Below, piece after piece: positions 7,424-18,888 of a stretch of DNA of 64,000 nt (the first letter of the stretch is position 1; every line of letters begins with the position of its first letter). The position numbers and the translations under genes were made by a program. The notes beneath the pieces are model-generated. The model was not told the origin of the DNA. It worked only from the letters and a program-made list of their open reading frames with translations, and made no database searches. Origin of the DNA: Jutongia huaianensis (lineage in GTDB: Bacteria; Bacillota; Clostridia; Lachnospirales; Lachnospiraceae); assembly GCF_014384985.1 (NCBI RefSeq), contig NZ_JACRSX010000014.1, positions 1-64,000 of the forward strand. The letters run 5' to 3'.

Positions 7424-7465
7424 AAAAAGCCATATCTTCTCAAAAGCTGGAAGATATGGCTTTTT
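7424..7465. terminator. Bidirectional terminator between ung and the DAHP synthase gene
   Basis: AAAAAGCCATATCTTC and its exact complement GAAGATATGGCTTTTT enclose a 10-base loop. The A-run on one side and T-run on the other let it terminate transcripts from both convergent genes. Confidence 0.88.
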
Positions 7466-7491
7466 AAAATATAGGAAAACTTTTCGTAATA

Positions 7492-8520
7492 TTACAGCTT
7501 CTCTGCAATATCATAAATAAGACGCTCAGACTCATCCCAGCCCAGGCAGGCATCTGTGATGGATTTTCCGTAGATATGTTCGGAAATCTTCTGATTGCCC
7601 GGTTCAATGTAGCTCTCGATCATGACGCCCTTCACAAGCTTCTTGATATCATCAGAAACATTACGGCTGTGGAGAACTTCAGATACGATACGAGGCTGCT
7701 CATAATACTGCTTGTTGGAATTTGCATGGTTTGCATCCACGATGCAGGCAGGATTCTTCAGATTAAGCTCCTGATACATTTCATTCAGCAGTACCAGATC
7801 CTCATAATGATAGTTTGGCATAGACTGGTCATGTTTATTGACTGCACCACGCAGGATTGTGTGAGCCAGCGGATTTCCGTCTGTTTTGACCTCCCACTGA
7901 CGATACATAAAGGTGTGGCTGCTCTGTGCTGCGATGCAGGAGTTAAGCATAATGCTTAAAGTACCGCTGGTAGGGTTTTTCATACCACATGGAATATCAA
8001 AGCCGCTGACAGTCAGACGATGCTGCTGATCCTCTACGGAACGTGCGCCGACAGCAACATAGGACAGAATATCTGAGATGTAAGGCCAGTTCTCCGGGTA
8101 GAGCATCTCGTCGGCTGCAAATAAATGTGTTTCTGCAATGGCGCGAAGATGCATTTTTCTCATAGCGATGAGACCATCATGAAGGTCAGGCTCTTTCTCT
8201 GGATCCGGCTGATGAACGATTCCCTTGTAGCCCTGTCCGGTAGTACGTGGTTTGTTGGTATAGATACGAGGGATGATCAGAATCTTGTCAGAAACCTTAT
8301 CCTGTACCTTGGCAAGACGATTTATATAATCGCAGACGGAATCTTCGTTATCTGCAGAACATGGTCCGATGATGACCAAAAACTTATCGGATTCACCGGT
8401 AAAGACCTTTTTGATCTCGGCATCACGCGCTTCTTTTAATTTCTTGTGCTCTGCTGGAAGTGGGTATGCTTCCAGTAATTCCTCTGGTGACATTACTTCT
8501 TTTACATAGGTTACACCCAT
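7492..8520 (-). CDS. 3-deoxy-7-phosphoheptulonate synthase (DAHP synthase, class I AroA)
   Basis: It joins phosphoenolpyruvate and erythrose 4-phosphate in the first step of the shikimate pathway. The 342-residue protein has class I motifs: GPCSADNED, KPRTTGQGYKG with the PEP-binding Arg, the metal Cys region near the start, and DANHANSNKQ. It resembles the E. coli AroF/G/H type rather than the Bacillus chorismate mutase fusion; no regulatory domain is fused to it. The ATG at 8520 has GAGG six bases upstream, while the ATG at 8532 has none. The leader holds two perfect hairpins that could control expression. Which aromatic amino acid inhibits the enzyme cannot be told from this reading. Confidence 0.94.
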   Translation of the reverse strand: MGVTYVKEVMSPEELLEAYPLPAEHKKLKEARDAEIKKVFTGESDKFLVIIGPCSADNEDSVCDYINRLAKVQDKVSDKILIIPRIYTNKPRTTGQGYKGIVHQPDPEKEPDLHDGLIAMRKMHLRAIAETHLFAADEMLYPENWPYISDILSYVAVGARSVEDQQHRLTVSGFDIPCGMKNPTSGTLSIMLNSCIAAQSSHTFMYRQWEVKTDGNPLAHTILRGAVNKHDQSMPNYHYEDLVLLNEMYQELNLKNPACIVDANHANSNKQYYEQPRIVSEVLHSRNVSDDIKKLVKGVMIESYIEPGNQKISEHIYGKSITDACLGWDESERLIYDIAEKL

Positions 8521-8556
8521 CTTTATCCTCATTTCTGTGCTACGGGTCTAGTCGCA

Positions 8557-8627
8557 GGTATGATCCGGACAAAACAGCAGGTTATGCAGATCATACCAGA
8601 CTGTTTTGTGCAGCACGACAAAACAGT
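8557..8627 (-). promoter_or_regulatory. Structured leader of the DAHP synthase gene
   Basis: Two perfect inverted repeats lie next to each other in the leader. GGTATGATC (8557-8565) pairs with GATCATACC (8589-8597). ACTGTTTTGT (8600-8609) pairs with ACAAAACAGT (8618-8627). A near copy of the last arm, ACAAAACAGC, lies in the first loop at 8569-8578 and could pair instead with 8600-8609. This gives two alternative folds, as in attenuators. No T-run follows, so control of translation or a protein site is also possible. No T-box or known riboswitch was recognised. Confidence 0.45.
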
Positions 8628-8727
8628 TGTTATGATGCAGGCCTCAGTGCCCACAGTTTTCTATTATAACTATAAATGGACAAAATGGGTAGGGGTTAAT
8701 TGAAAAAAATGTCATTTTAAGGAAGGT

Positions 8728-9957
8728 TTAGTCAACGATCACAATGCCGGCATGGTATTCATCAGGAATTACAGTCCCGTTTTTTTGCAGCAGTGTCTGG
8801 CGGTAAAGATCAGCGGCAAACAGATCAATGGAAAGAAAATCCTTTGCGTAAGGATATGGGGAATCAGACAAAATATCCCAGGCGTCCGCCATTTTTGTGA
8901 GGATGGGGAGTTCTGTGATCCGGCGAAGATAGCCGCTGCTTTGACGGCGCATACCCAGGAGCCGCAGATAGGGAACAGGATGAGAGGTGCCTTTTACAAA
9001 TTCTGCTGGGATCTCCAACAGAAGCTGGAACAGACAGCGGCAGATCCGGGAATAGGTGATATTCTTTCTTTTTAAAGAAAGGATAAAGGTATCTGCGGTC
9101 TGATAGTCTGCGAGAGATTTTATAATCCGGTTGGCAAGCTCCTCATGGATGTCTCCGTAATGGGTCAGAGTGCCTTTTTGGACGGCCCGGCGCAGCGCAT
9201 AGTAAAGCAAAGCATCAAAATCGGCAGTGTCCATGCCGAGGTGTCCGGATCGTTTTTTCAGCAGGGTCATGATCTCCTCAGGAAGGGCATGGGAAATGTC
9301 ATTTAGAGAATCCGTATCTTTATAAGAAAAACGGATGGCTGAAGCGGAGGAAAATGTTTCGCCGGAAAGCTCTGTGCTGTGATATCCGGAATCTGTGCGC
9401 AGAATGGGAACCGGTGTCATGGTACTGTGTGTGCTTCTTAATGCTTTCAGGTATTCCAATGCCAGAATGTTATTGGCGCCGGAAAGAAAATCCGGTGGGA
9501 GCTCAGGCATACTTTGACGCAGGGCGGCTTCTCTGGCGGCAGGATAGGATGCTCCGGATTTTAAATGCTGTTGCAGTGTCTGGCGGTAGTCGTCCGGTTC
9601 TTTTTGCAATAATTCCGCAGCAGAATCCAGTAATGGCAGGGACGGGGTTTCACATCCAAAACAGACGCTGTCCATATGAAGTGCATTTAATAAAGAAATT
9701 CCTCCAAACGCAAAGTGCTCTGCGCTGGATAATGTATAGACGGTGGGCAGTTCAAATACCAGATCAGCTCCCTGGGAGAGTGCCATTTGTGTCCGGGTAT
9801 ATTTATCAGTCCAGGCAGGTGCTCCCCGCTGGACGAAATCGCCGCTCATTGCCACGGCGATCACCCCGGTACCCAGAGAACGCAGATGTTCGATCTGATG
9901 CTTATGGCCATTATGAAATGGATTGTATTCTGCAATGATTCCGGTAAATTTTATCAT
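8728..9957 (-). CDS. tmcAL: tRNA(Met) cytidine acetate ligase-like nucleotidyltransferase (TmcAL/YlbM family)
   Basis: TmcAL acetylates the wobble cytidine of elongator tRNA-Met using acetate and ATP. The 409-residue protein starts with GIIAEYNPFHNGH, the HxGH nucleotidyltransferase signature. SGDFVQRG and a FELPTVY segment follow, all typical of the YlbM family. It is divergent from pta, next to ackA. Because the enzyme uses acetate, the placement beside the acetate genes is notable and is common in related bacteria. The start ATG at 9957 has AAAGGAG upstream. The name rests on family similarity and was not tested. Confidence 0.9.
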   Translation of the reverse strand: MIKFTGIIAEYNPFHNGHKHQIEHLRSLGTGVIAVAMSGDFVQRGAPAWTDKYTRTQMALSQGADLVFELPTVYTLSSAEHFAFGGISLLNALHMDSVCFGCETPSLPLLDSAAELLQKEPDDYRQTLQQHLKSGASYPAAREAALRQSMPELPPDFLSGANNILALEYLKALRSTHSTMTPVPILRTDSGYHSTELSGETFSSASAIRFSYKDTDSLNDISHALPEEIMTLLKKRSGHLGMDTADFDALLYYALRRAVQKGTLTHYGDIHEELANRIIKSLADYQTADTFILSLKRKNITYSRICRCLFQLLLEIPAEFVKGTSHPVPYLRLLGMRRQSSGYLRRITELPILTKMADAWDILSDSPYPYAKDFLSIDLFAADLYRQTLLQKNGTVIPDEYHAGIVIVD

Positions 9958-10035
9958 CTAGCCGCTCCTTTACTGATAAAGATTGTTTCGCTCCGTTTGT
10001 GTATCAGTATACCACAGTTACATCATAAAATGCAC

Positions 10036-10064
10036 TAGACAAAGAGGAGGGAATCCATTATACT
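10036..10064 (+). promoter_or_regulatory. Sigma-A type promoter of pta
   Basis: TAGACA (10036-10041) and TATACT (10059-10064) are separated by exactly 17 bp, each one base from consensus. The pta start lies about 60 bp downstream. Confidence 0.65.
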
Positions 10065-10124
10065 TAAATCAATTGGGCGATTTTTGATTTATGCCATAGA
10101 TCGAAGGCAGAAATGGAGGATATC

Positions 10125-11126
10125 ATGAAGTTTATTGACGAGATTAAAGCAAGAGCAAAACAGGATGTAAAGACAATTGTATTGCCGGAAACAAGAGATA
10201 AGAGAACCCTTATCGCAGCGGCACAGGTGTTAAAGGAAGGTACCGCCAAAATTGTCATGGTGGGAGACGAGGAGAAGATCAAAGATGGTGCTCACTGGCT
10301 GGATGTAGAGCTGGACGGGATTACGGTAGTAAATCCGGAGACATCTCCAAAGCTTGATGAGTATGTAAATCTTTTATATGAGCTTCGTAAGAAAAAGGGA
10401 ATGACATTAGAGTCTGCAAGAGAGCAGCTTTTGAATAACTATATAATGTTTGGTGTAATGATGGTAAAATGTAAGGATGCCGACGGTATGGTAGCAGGCT
10501 GCTGTCATGCCACAGCAGATGTGCTTCGTCCATCCCTGCAGATTTTAAAGACTGCACCGGGCACAGAGTTGGTATCCGGTTTCTTTATTCTGGATGTGCC
10601 AAACTGTGAGTATGGTGAGCATGGAACCTTCCTCTTTGCAGACTGCGGTCTGAATCAGGATCCAAATGCTGAGGAGATGGCAGCAATTGCACATTCCAGT
10701 TCCAAGAGCTTCCGTAATCTGGTGGGTGGTAATCCGATCATTGCAATGCTTTCCCATTCTACCAAGGGAAGTGCAAAGCATCCATTGGTGGACAAGGTGG
10801 TTGAGGCTACCCGGATCGCACATGAGAAGTATCCACAGTTAGTTATTGACGGTGAGCTTCAGACAGATGCAGCGATCGTACCGGAGGTTGCAAAGTCTAA
10901 GGCACCGGGCAGTGAAGTGGCAGGTAAGGCAAATGTACTTGTATTTCCGAACCTGGATTGTGGCAATATTTCATATAAGCTGGTACAGCGTCTTGCAAAG
11001 GCTGAGGCATACGGACCGATGCTGCAGGGACTTTCCAGTCCTGTAAATGATCTGTCCCGTGGCTGTTCTGCAGAGGATATCACAGGTGTTATTGCTCTGA
11101 CAGCAGTACAGGCCCAGTTACAGTAA
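10125..11126 (+). CDS. pta: Phosphate acetyltransferase
   Basis: Pta turns acetyl-CoA and phosphate into acetyl phosphate and CoA, the step before AckA in acetate formation. The 333-residue protein is a single PTA_PTB domain without the N-terminal DRTGG part of long Pta enzymes. Visible motifs include VLPETRDKRT near the N-terminus, SGFFILDVPN, FADCGLNQDPN and MLSHSTKGSAKH. The ATG at 10125 has GGAGG five bases upstream; the ATG at 10113 would overlap that site and is less likely. A promoter lies at 10036-10064. A hairpin separates pta from ackA by 147 bp, so their levels may differ. Confidence 0.96.
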   Translation: MKFIDEIKARAKQDVKTIVLPETRDKRTLIAAAQVLKEGTAKIVMVGDEEKIKDGAHWLDVELDGITVVNPETSPKLDEYVNLLYELRKKKGMTLESAREQLLNNYIMFGVMMVKCKDADGMVAGCCHATADVLRPSLQILKTAPGTELVSGFFILDVPNCEYGEHGTFLFADCGLNQDPNAEEMAAIAHSSSKSFRNLVGGNPIIAMLSHSTKGSAKHPLVDKVVEATRIAHEKYPQLVIDGELQTDAAIVPEVAKSKAPGSEVAGKANVLVFPNLDCGNISYKLVQRLAKAEAYGPMLQGLSSPVNDLSRGCSAEDITGVIALTAVQAQLQ

Positions 11127-11153
11127 GGTGCGCAGATAAAACGAGCATAATGG

Positions 11154-11200
11154 CGCACAACGGCTTTTGGTCAAGGATCAATTGCCGTTGTGCGTTATTG
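11154..11200 (+). terminator. Hairpin between pta and ackA (possible partial terminator)
   Basis: CGCACAACGGC (11154-11164) pairs exactly with GCCGTTGTGCG (11184-11194). The T-run after it is weak (TTATTGT), so it may attenuate rather than stop transcription into ackA. Confidence 0.5.
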
Positions 11201-11272
11201 TATGAATATACCCCGTAAGCGGGAGATGGAGCTTTGTGCTTCCAAAGTAATATATAATGGAGGAAATATGTT

Positions 11273-12463
11273 ATGAAAATTCTTGTAGTAAACTGTGGTA
11301 GTTCATCTTTAAAGTATCAGCTGATCGATTCGGAGTCAGAGGAGGTCAGTGCTTCCGGTCAGTGTGAGAGAATCGGACTTGACGGTATTTTTTCGATTAA
11401 GGTGAAGGGCGAGAAACTGGAGAAATCCGTAGACATTCCGGATCATTCCGTAGCGATGAAGACCGTTCTTGATGCTTTGGTAGCTCCGGAGCATGGAATA
11501 CTGAAATCTCTGGATGAGATCGAAGCCATTGGCCATCGTGTGGTACATGGCGGTGAGAAGTTTTCTTCATCTGTATTGATCGATGAGAATGTGATCAGTG
11601 AGATTGAGGAGTGCAGTGCATTAGCACCACTGCATAATCCGGCCAATATTCTTGGCATCCGTGCCTGCCAGAAGATCATGCCGGGTGTACCGAATGTTGC
11701 TGTATTTGATACGGCATTCCATCAGACAATGCCTCCAAAGGCATATTTGTATGGAATTCCAAAGAAATATTATGAGCAGTACGGCATCCGTCGTTATGGT
11801 TTCCATGGTACAAGTCACAGCTTCGTTTCTGAAAGACTGGCACAGTTAGCAGGTCTTGATATTAACAATTCCAAAATGATCATCTGTCATATTGGAAGCG
11901 GTGCGAGTATTTCAGCTGTTGTCAATGGAAAGTCTGTCGATACAAGTATGGGTATGACTCCGCTGGAGGGGCTTGTAATGGGTACCCGTTCCGGTGATAT
12001 TGATCCGGCGATCGTAGAATTTATTTGTAATAAGGAAAACAAATCAGTCAGTGATGTTCTGACGATGTTAAATAAAGAGTCCGGTGTTCTCGGTATTTCC
12101 GGTCTGTCTAACGATTACAGAGATCTTCTGGAAGAGGAGGATGCGGGCAACGAGGCAGCGCACAATGCGTTAGAGGTGCTGGTATACAGAGTGATCAAAT
12201 ATATTGGTGCATATCATACAGCCATCGGTGGTGCCGATGCCATTGCCCTGACGGCAGGTGCCGGCGAGAACAATCTGGTGGTACGTGGACGGATTGTTGA
12301 GGGTCTTTCTGCACTGGGCATTAAGCTCAACAAAGAGGCAAATACGGTCAGAGGAGAAGAACTTCTTCTTTCTACGGCTGACAGCAGCATTCCGGTATGG
12401 GTTGTTCCAACGAATGAGGAATTAAAAATTGCCAGAGAAACGGCTGCAGTTGTTGAAAAATAA
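11273..12463 (+). CDS. ackA: Acetate kinase
   Basis: AckA transfers phosphate from acetyl phosphate to ADP, giving ATP and acetate. The 396-residue length is normal. Family motifs are present: VNCGSSSLKYQL at the N-terminus, GHRVVHGG, FDTAFHQTMP, HIGSGASISA, MTPLEGLVMGTRSGDIDP and the FTAGAGENN-type ALTAGAGENN near the end. GGAGG precedes the ATG. It follows pta after a hairpin and precedes rpmF. In many related genomes a DUF177 (YceD) gene lies between ackA and rpmF; here the 84-bp gap has no room for it. Confidence 0.98.
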   Translation: MKILVVNCGSSSLKYQLIDSESEEVSASGQCERIGLDGIFSIKVKGEKLEKSVDIPDHSVAMKTVLDALVAPEHGILKSLDEIEAIGHRVVHGGEKFSSSVLIDENVISEIEECSALAPLHNPANILGIRACQKIMPGVPNVAVFDTAFHQTMPPKAYLYGIPKKYYEQYGIRRYGFHGTSHSFVSERLAQLAGLDINNSKMIICHIGSGASISAVVNGKSVDTSMGMTPLEGLVMGTRSGDIDPAIVEFICNKENKSVSDVLTMLNKESGVLGISGLSNDYRDLLEEEDAGNEAAHNALEVLVYRVIKYIGAYHTAIGGADAIALTAGAGENNLVVRGRIVEGLSALGIKLNKEANTVRGEELLLSTADSSIPVWVVPTNEELKIARETAAVVEK

Positions 12464-12547
12464 TGGTTGACAAACAATACAGCAATTGATATAATCGAGA
12501 AAGTGTTGTAAAAAGCAAAGTAGGATAACAGTAGGAGGTGTAAGAAA

Positions 12548-12730
12548 ATGTCTATCTGTCCAAAGAATAAATCTTCTAAGGGAAGAAGAGATCGTAGAAG
12601 AGCAAACTGGAAAATGACTGCTCCAAATCTTGTAAAGTGCAGCAAGTGTGGTGCTTTAATGATGCCACATAGAGTATGCAAGGCATGCGGAAGCTACAAC
12701 AAGAAAGAGATTCTTGCAAACGCAGAATAA
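12548..12730 (+). CDS. rpmF: 50S ribosomal protein L32
   Basis: A 60-residue protein of the large ribosomal subunit. It has the conserved start PKNKSSKGRRDRRRANWK and two CxxC pairs (CSKC and CKAC), so it is the zinc-binding form. The ATG has GGAGG upstream. It is monocistronic or read from ackA, and ends at a strong terminator 18 bp downstream. Confidence 0.97.
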   Translation: MSICPKNKSSKGRRDRRRANWKMTAPNLVKCSKCGALMMPHRVCKACGSYNKKEILANAE

Positions 12731-12748
12731 TATCATTTTCACGAACAT

Positions 12749-12782
12749 AAAAAGGCATCGCCCTCAGGGCGGTGTCTTTTTT
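12749..12782 (+). terminator. Intrinsic terminator after rpmF
   Basis: AAAAAGGCATCGCCC and GGGCGGTGTCTTTTTT pair around a TCA loop with a T-run. It ends the acetate/rpmF unit before the ATP synthase operon. Confidence 0.85.
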
Positions 12783-12881
12783 GCATGAAAGCAAAGATTT
12801 CCCGCATCCTGATCATATGATAAAAGTTCGATATGACAAAATAATTACAAGTTATTAGACATTTGGGGCGGTGTGCATATA

Positions 12882-13625
12882 ATGAAAAAAGTGGCAAAAA
12901 TATGGCAAAGGTCAGGGAAGGAAGTGAGTACTACGGAGGAATTAACAAAGGAGCTGTTATCGGAATTAAATTGCAATACAGCATTTAAGATTCCTGTATC
13001 CGGTGGGATCGCAGTTCCGGAATCGGTCGTTGTAACATGGCTGATCATGGCAGTTTTGATCATTGTCTCCATATTATTAACAAGAAATCTGAGTGTTGAA
13101 CATCCGGGAAAGGTACAGCTTGCGTTGGAAGCGGGATATCAGACAGCACAAAATTTCTTTGGAGAATTGCTGGGAGAAAAGGGAACAGCCTATCTGCCAT
13201 ATCTGATCAGTGTGCTGCTCTACATAGCCGTTGCAAATCTGATCGGTCTTGTGGGACTGAAGCCGCCAACGAAGGATATGGGTGTGACAGCAGGAATGGC
13301 GATCATGAGTATTCTGATCGTAGAGTTTGCAGGAATTCGTGCAAAAGGAGGAAAAGGCTGGCTGAAAGGTTTTGCCGAGCCTATCTGGATCGTTGCACCG
13401 ATCAATCTGCTGGAGGTGTTTACCAGACCATTATCGCTTTGTATGCGATTGTTTGGTAATGTGCTTGGTTCCTATGTGGTAATGGAGCTGATCAAGCTTG
13501 TTGTTCCGGCGGTGCTGCCGGCAGTATTTAGTTGTTACTTTGATATATTTGATGGTCTGATACAGGCATTTGTCTTTGTATTTCTGACTTCCTTATATAT
13601 TGGAGAAGCAACAGCAGTGGAATGA
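12882..13625 (+). CDS. atpB: F1Fo ATP synthase subunit a
   Basis: Subunit a forms the ion half-channels beside the c-ring. The 247-residue protein has about five or six membrane segments. The conserved part LEVFTRPLSLCMRLFGNVLG carries the essential Arg (RLFGN). The start is uncertain: ATG at 12882 with a distant GGGGCGG site is used here; a GTG at 12873 and a GTG at 12924 right after GGGAAGGAA are alternatives. It begins the eight-gene atp operon; no atpI gene precedes it, and the gap upstream has only the rpmF terminator. Confidence 0.94.
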   Translation: MKKVAKIWQRSGKEVSTTEELTKELLSELNCNTAFKIPVSGGIAVPESVVVTWLIMAVLIIVSILLTRNLSVEHPGKVQLALEAGYQTAQNFFGELLGEKGTAYLPYLISVLLYIAVANLIGLVGLKPPTKDMGVTAGMAIMSILIVEFAGIRAKGGKGWLKGFAEPIWIVAPINLLEVFTRPLSLCMRLFGNVLGSYVVMELIKLVVPAVLPAVFSCYFDIFDGLIQAFVFVFLTSLYIGEATAVE

Positions 13626-13664
13626 TAAAAGAGAAAGAAAATAAGAGAAAAGAGGAGAATAATT

Positions 13665-13889
13665 ATGACACAGTTAATCGCAATTGGAGCAGGAATCGCA
13701 GTTTTGACAGGTATTGGAGCAGGAATCGGTATTGGACTGGCTACATCAAAGGCAGTGGATGCGATTGCAAGACAGCCGGAGGCTGAGCCAAAGATTAAGA
13801 TCAACCTGGTACTTGGTTGTGCATTGGCAGAGGCAACTGCTATTTACGGTTTTGTTATCGCATTGCTGATCATTTTATTATTAAAGTAA
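13665..13889 (+). CDS. atpE: F1Fo ATP synthase subunit c
   Basis: A 74-residue hairpin of two membrane helices joined by the polar RQPEAEPK loop; several copies form the rotor ring. The ion-binding carboxylate is Glu56. In sodium-type rings a Gln in helix 1 and a Ser after the Glu help bind Na+. Here the helix 1 position appears to be Ile23 and the residue after Glu56 is Ala57, although Thr58 is present. This points to proton coupling, by comparison with the Ilyobacter tartaricus c subunit. GAGGAG precedes the ATG. Confidence 0.96.
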   Translation: MTQLIAIGAGIAVLTGIGAGIGIGLATSKAVDAIARQPEAEPKIKINLVLGCALAEATAIYGFVIALLIILLLK

Positions 13890-13970
13890 TTAGTAATAAC
13901 CGGTACTGCAGGCCGAAATCATTCACAGAGGCTGCAGTACACAAAATCAGAGAAAGGCTGGCGATGTGAT

Positions 13971-14468
13971 ATGTTACGTTTAGACGGAATCGTCTTTACA
14001 TTGATCAACCTGCTGATACTTTATGTGGCATTGCGTCATTTTCTGATCGGTCCGATCCAGTCGGTATTGGAGCAGAGGAAACAGTTGATCGACGGACAGT
14101 TTGCTTCAGCGGCAGGCAAAGAAGAACAGGCACTGCAGTTGAAGGAACAGTATGAAGGACTGCTGGCAGACGCAAAGGATCAGTCCCGGAAGATATTAGA
14201 GGACTCCAGGGTACGTGCCCAGAAGGAATATGAAAGCAGAGTGATGGAAGCAGAAAAGCAGGCGGGTCATATTATGGAAAAAGCCCGGAAGGATGTAGAG
14301 ACAGAAAAAGAAAGGGCGATGGATGGTATGCAGAAACAGGTGGCGCAGGTGGCCATGGCAGCGGCAGAAAAAATCCTTACCCAGAATGCCACAGCTGCAT
14401 CCAATGGATCCATTTATGACAGTTACATAGCAGGAGCAGGTGAGTCCCATGAATCAGACAGCAATTAA
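13971..14468 (+). CDS. atpF: F1Fo ATP synthase subunit b
   Basis: Subunit b is the peripheral stalk that anchors F1 to Fo. The 165-residue protein has one N-terminal membrane helix (about 5-25: GIVFTLINLLILYVALRHF), then a long charged coiled coil rich in Glu, Lys and Gln. The C-terminal TQNATAASNGSIYDSYIAG segment is variable. Its end overlaps the start of atpH, so translation is probably coupled. The ribosome site (AAAGG) is further from the ATG than usual. Confidence 0.93.
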   Translation: MLRLDGIVFTLINLLILYVALRHFLIGPIQSVLEQRKQLIDGQFASAAGKEEQALQLKEQYEGLLADAKDQSRKILEDSRVRAQKEYESRVMEAEKQAGHIMEKARKDVETEKERAMDGMQKQVAQVAMAAAEKILTQNATAASNGSIYDSYIAGAGESHESDSN

Positions 14469-14964
14469 TTATGGAAAGGTATTATTTCTATTGGGCGTAG
14501 ACCGGCAGATCGTAGCAGAGGCGGCAGATATATGGGAGGAGTCAGAGCCTTTGCGGGAAGCGATGGAGAGTCCGGTTGTCGGAGCCGGAGAGAAGCACAG
14601 ACTCATCGAGAGGATTTTTCCAAAGGAGATACAGGCGTTTCTGAAGGTAGTATGTGACAACCGGGAGGTGGACCTGCTGCCGGATATGTTTCAGGCATAT
14701 GGAAAATGGTATGATGAGAGTGAGAAGATCCGGAGGGGCATTTTGTATTATGTAGAAAAGCCCGCAGAGGAACAGCTTACCCGGATAGAAAAGAAATTAT
14801 GCAGTCAGTTGAAATGCAATGAGGTGAAGCTTGCATTGGAGCCGTTGCCGGAGCTGATCGGAGGCTTTGTGATCCGTATCGGCGATCTGGAGATTGACCG
14901 GAGCCTGCGGGGCAGTATCAACTGTATGAAAGAAAAATTAGTTACTGGTACGCCAAAGGTGTAA
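14449..14964 (+). CDS. atpH: F1Fo ATP synthase subunit delta
   Basis: Subunit delta caps the F1 head and binds subunit b. The 171-residue protein fits the OSCP/delta family: an N-terminal helical domain and a C-terminal [18 protein letters not shown] motif. The ATG at 14449 lies five bases after AGGTGA, inside the end of atpF; a GTG at 14440 would add three residues and overlap that ribosome site. It is followed by atpA 26 bp later. Confidence 0.94.
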   Translation: MNQTAINYGKVLFLLGVDRQIVAEAADIWEESEPLREAMESPVVGAGEKHRLIERIFPKEIQAFLKVVCDNREVDLLPDMFQAYGKWYDESEKIRRGILYYVEKPAEEQLTRIEKKLCSQLKCNEVKLALEPLPELIGGFVIRIGDLEIDRSLRGSINCMKEKLVTGTPKV

Positions 14965-14990
14965 GCAGTAAAAGGCTAGGAGATGATAAT

Positions 14991-16499
14991 GTGAGTGCGA
15001 TCAGCTCAGAAAATATAATTTCAATATTAAAAAGTGAGATTGAAAACTATGAGACAGAAAGCCGGGAACACGAAGTAGGAACCGTGATCTGGGTTGGTGA
15101 CGGGATTGCAACGATCTATGGGATGGAGCATGCCATGTACGGTGAGATTGTGATCTTTGAAAACGGGATCAAGGGAATGGTTCAGGATATACAGCGTACC
15201 CAGATTGGCTGTATTGTGCTGGGAAAGGACAATGGAATCCGTGAGGGGATGAAAGTGACCCGTACTAAAAAACGTGCCGGTATTCCCGTAGGAGAAAAGT
15301 ATCTGGGACGTGTGGTAAATGCTCTGGGAGCACCTATCGACGGAAAAGGAGATATCGAGGCTTCCGGTTATCGTGCGATCGAGTGTGAAGCACCGGGGAT
15401 TATTGACCGAAAATCGGTTACAGAGCCGTTAGAGACCGGTATTCTCGCAATTGACTCGATGTTTCCCATCGGACGCGGGCAGCGTGAATTGATCATTGGA
15501 GACCGGCAGACCGGTAAAACCTCTATCGCTATGGATGCGATATTGAACCAGAAAGGCAAGGATGTGATCTGCATCTATGTGGCCATTGGACAGAAGGCTT
15601 CTACTGTGGCGAAGCTGGTAAACACTTTAGAGAAAAATGATGCGATGGAATATTCTATCGTGCTGTCGGCAACGGCAAGTGAATCGGCATCTCTGGAATA
15701 TATTGCGCCATACTCAGGAACAGCGCTGGCAGAGTATTTTATGTATCAGGGAAAGGATGTATTGATCGTATATGATGATCTGTCAAAGCATGCGGTGGCA
15801 TACCGTGCTCTTTCCCTGTTGTTAGAGCGTTCACCGGGACGTGAGGCTTATCCGGGAGATGTGTTCTATCTGCATTCCCGTCTGCTGGAGCGTTCCAGCA
15901 GGCTCAGTGATGAACTGGGTGGAGGCTCTATCACGGCACTTCCGATTATTGAGACACAGGCAGGAGATGTATCTGCGTATATTCCGACGAATGTAATTTC
16001 TATTACGGACGGTCAGATTTTTCTGGAAAGTGATCTGTTCTTCTCCGGTATGCGTCCGGCAGTTAATGTTGGTCTTTCCGTATCCCGTGTGGGTGGAGCG
16101 GCACAGACGAAGGCTATGAAGAAGGCGTCCGGCACGATCCGTATTGATCTGGCACAGTTCCGTGAGATGGAAGTGTTTACACAGTTTAGTTCAGACCTGG
16201 ATGACGAGACAAAGAAACAGCTTGCATATGGTAATGGCCTGATGGAGCTTCTGAAGCAGCCGTTGGGTCATCCGATGTCTCTGGCAGAGCAGGTGATCAC
16301 ACTGGTTGTGGCGACAGGAAAGTTGTTTCTCGATATTCCGAAGGAGCAGATTAAGGAGACACAGGGAAAGCTTTTGGCGTATTTTCATGATCTGCATCCG
16401 GAGATTGCAGAAAAGATCCAGACAGACAAGGTGCTGGAGGATGATCTGAGAGAACAGATCCTGTCTGTGGCAGAGGAGTTCCTTGGACAGAATAAATAG
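14991..16499 (+). CDS. atpA: F1Fo ATP synthase subunit alpha
   Basis: Alpha forms the non-catalytic sites of the F1 hexamer. The 502-residue protein has the beta-barrel domain, the Walker A motif [13 protein letters not shown], Walker B-like VLIVYDDL, and the alpha signature [17 protein letters not shown]. The start is a GTG eight bases after AGGAG. Length and motifs are standard. It lies in the usual position between atpH and atpG. Confidence 0.97.
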   Translation: MSAISSENIISILKSEIENYETESREHEVGTVIWVGDGIATIYGMEHAMYGEIVIFENGIKGMVQDIQRTQIGCIVLGKDNGIREGMKVTRTKKRAGIPVGEKYLGRVVNALGAPIDGKGDIEASGYRAIECEAPGIIDRKSVTEPLETGILAIDSMFPIGRGQRELIIGDRQTGKTSIAMDAILNQKGKDVICIYVAIGQKASTVAKLVNTLEKNDAMEYSIVLSATASESASLEYIAPYSGTALAEYFMYQGKDVLIVYDDLSKHAVAYRALSLLLERSPGREAYPGDVFYLHSRLLERSSRLSDELGGGSITALPIIETQAGDVSAYIPTNVISITDGQIFLESDLFFSGMRPAVNVGLSVSRVGGAAQTKAMKKASGTIRIDLAQFREMEVFTQFSSDLDDETKKQLAYGNGLMELLKQPLGHPMSLAEQVITLVVATGKLFLDIPKEQIKETQGKLLAYFHDLHPEIAEKIQTDKVLEDDLREQILSVAEEFLGQNK

Positions 16500-16546
16500 C
16501 AGCAGGTCTGTGTCTGGCCGGTAATGTCCGGTGGGAGGCACAGAGA

Positions 16547-18861
<2,315 letters not shown>

Positions 18862-18888
18862 TTTCGATGGCATAAGTGAGGGTTAATT

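Noticed and set aside
8533..8727. T-box in the DAHP synthase leader
   Set aside because: No T-box core sequence and no terminator with T-run was seen; the structure is recorded only as an untyped leader.
12214..12681. A 155-codon minus-strand frame across ackA and rpmF
   Set aside because: It overlaps two highly conserved genes and has no supporting features.
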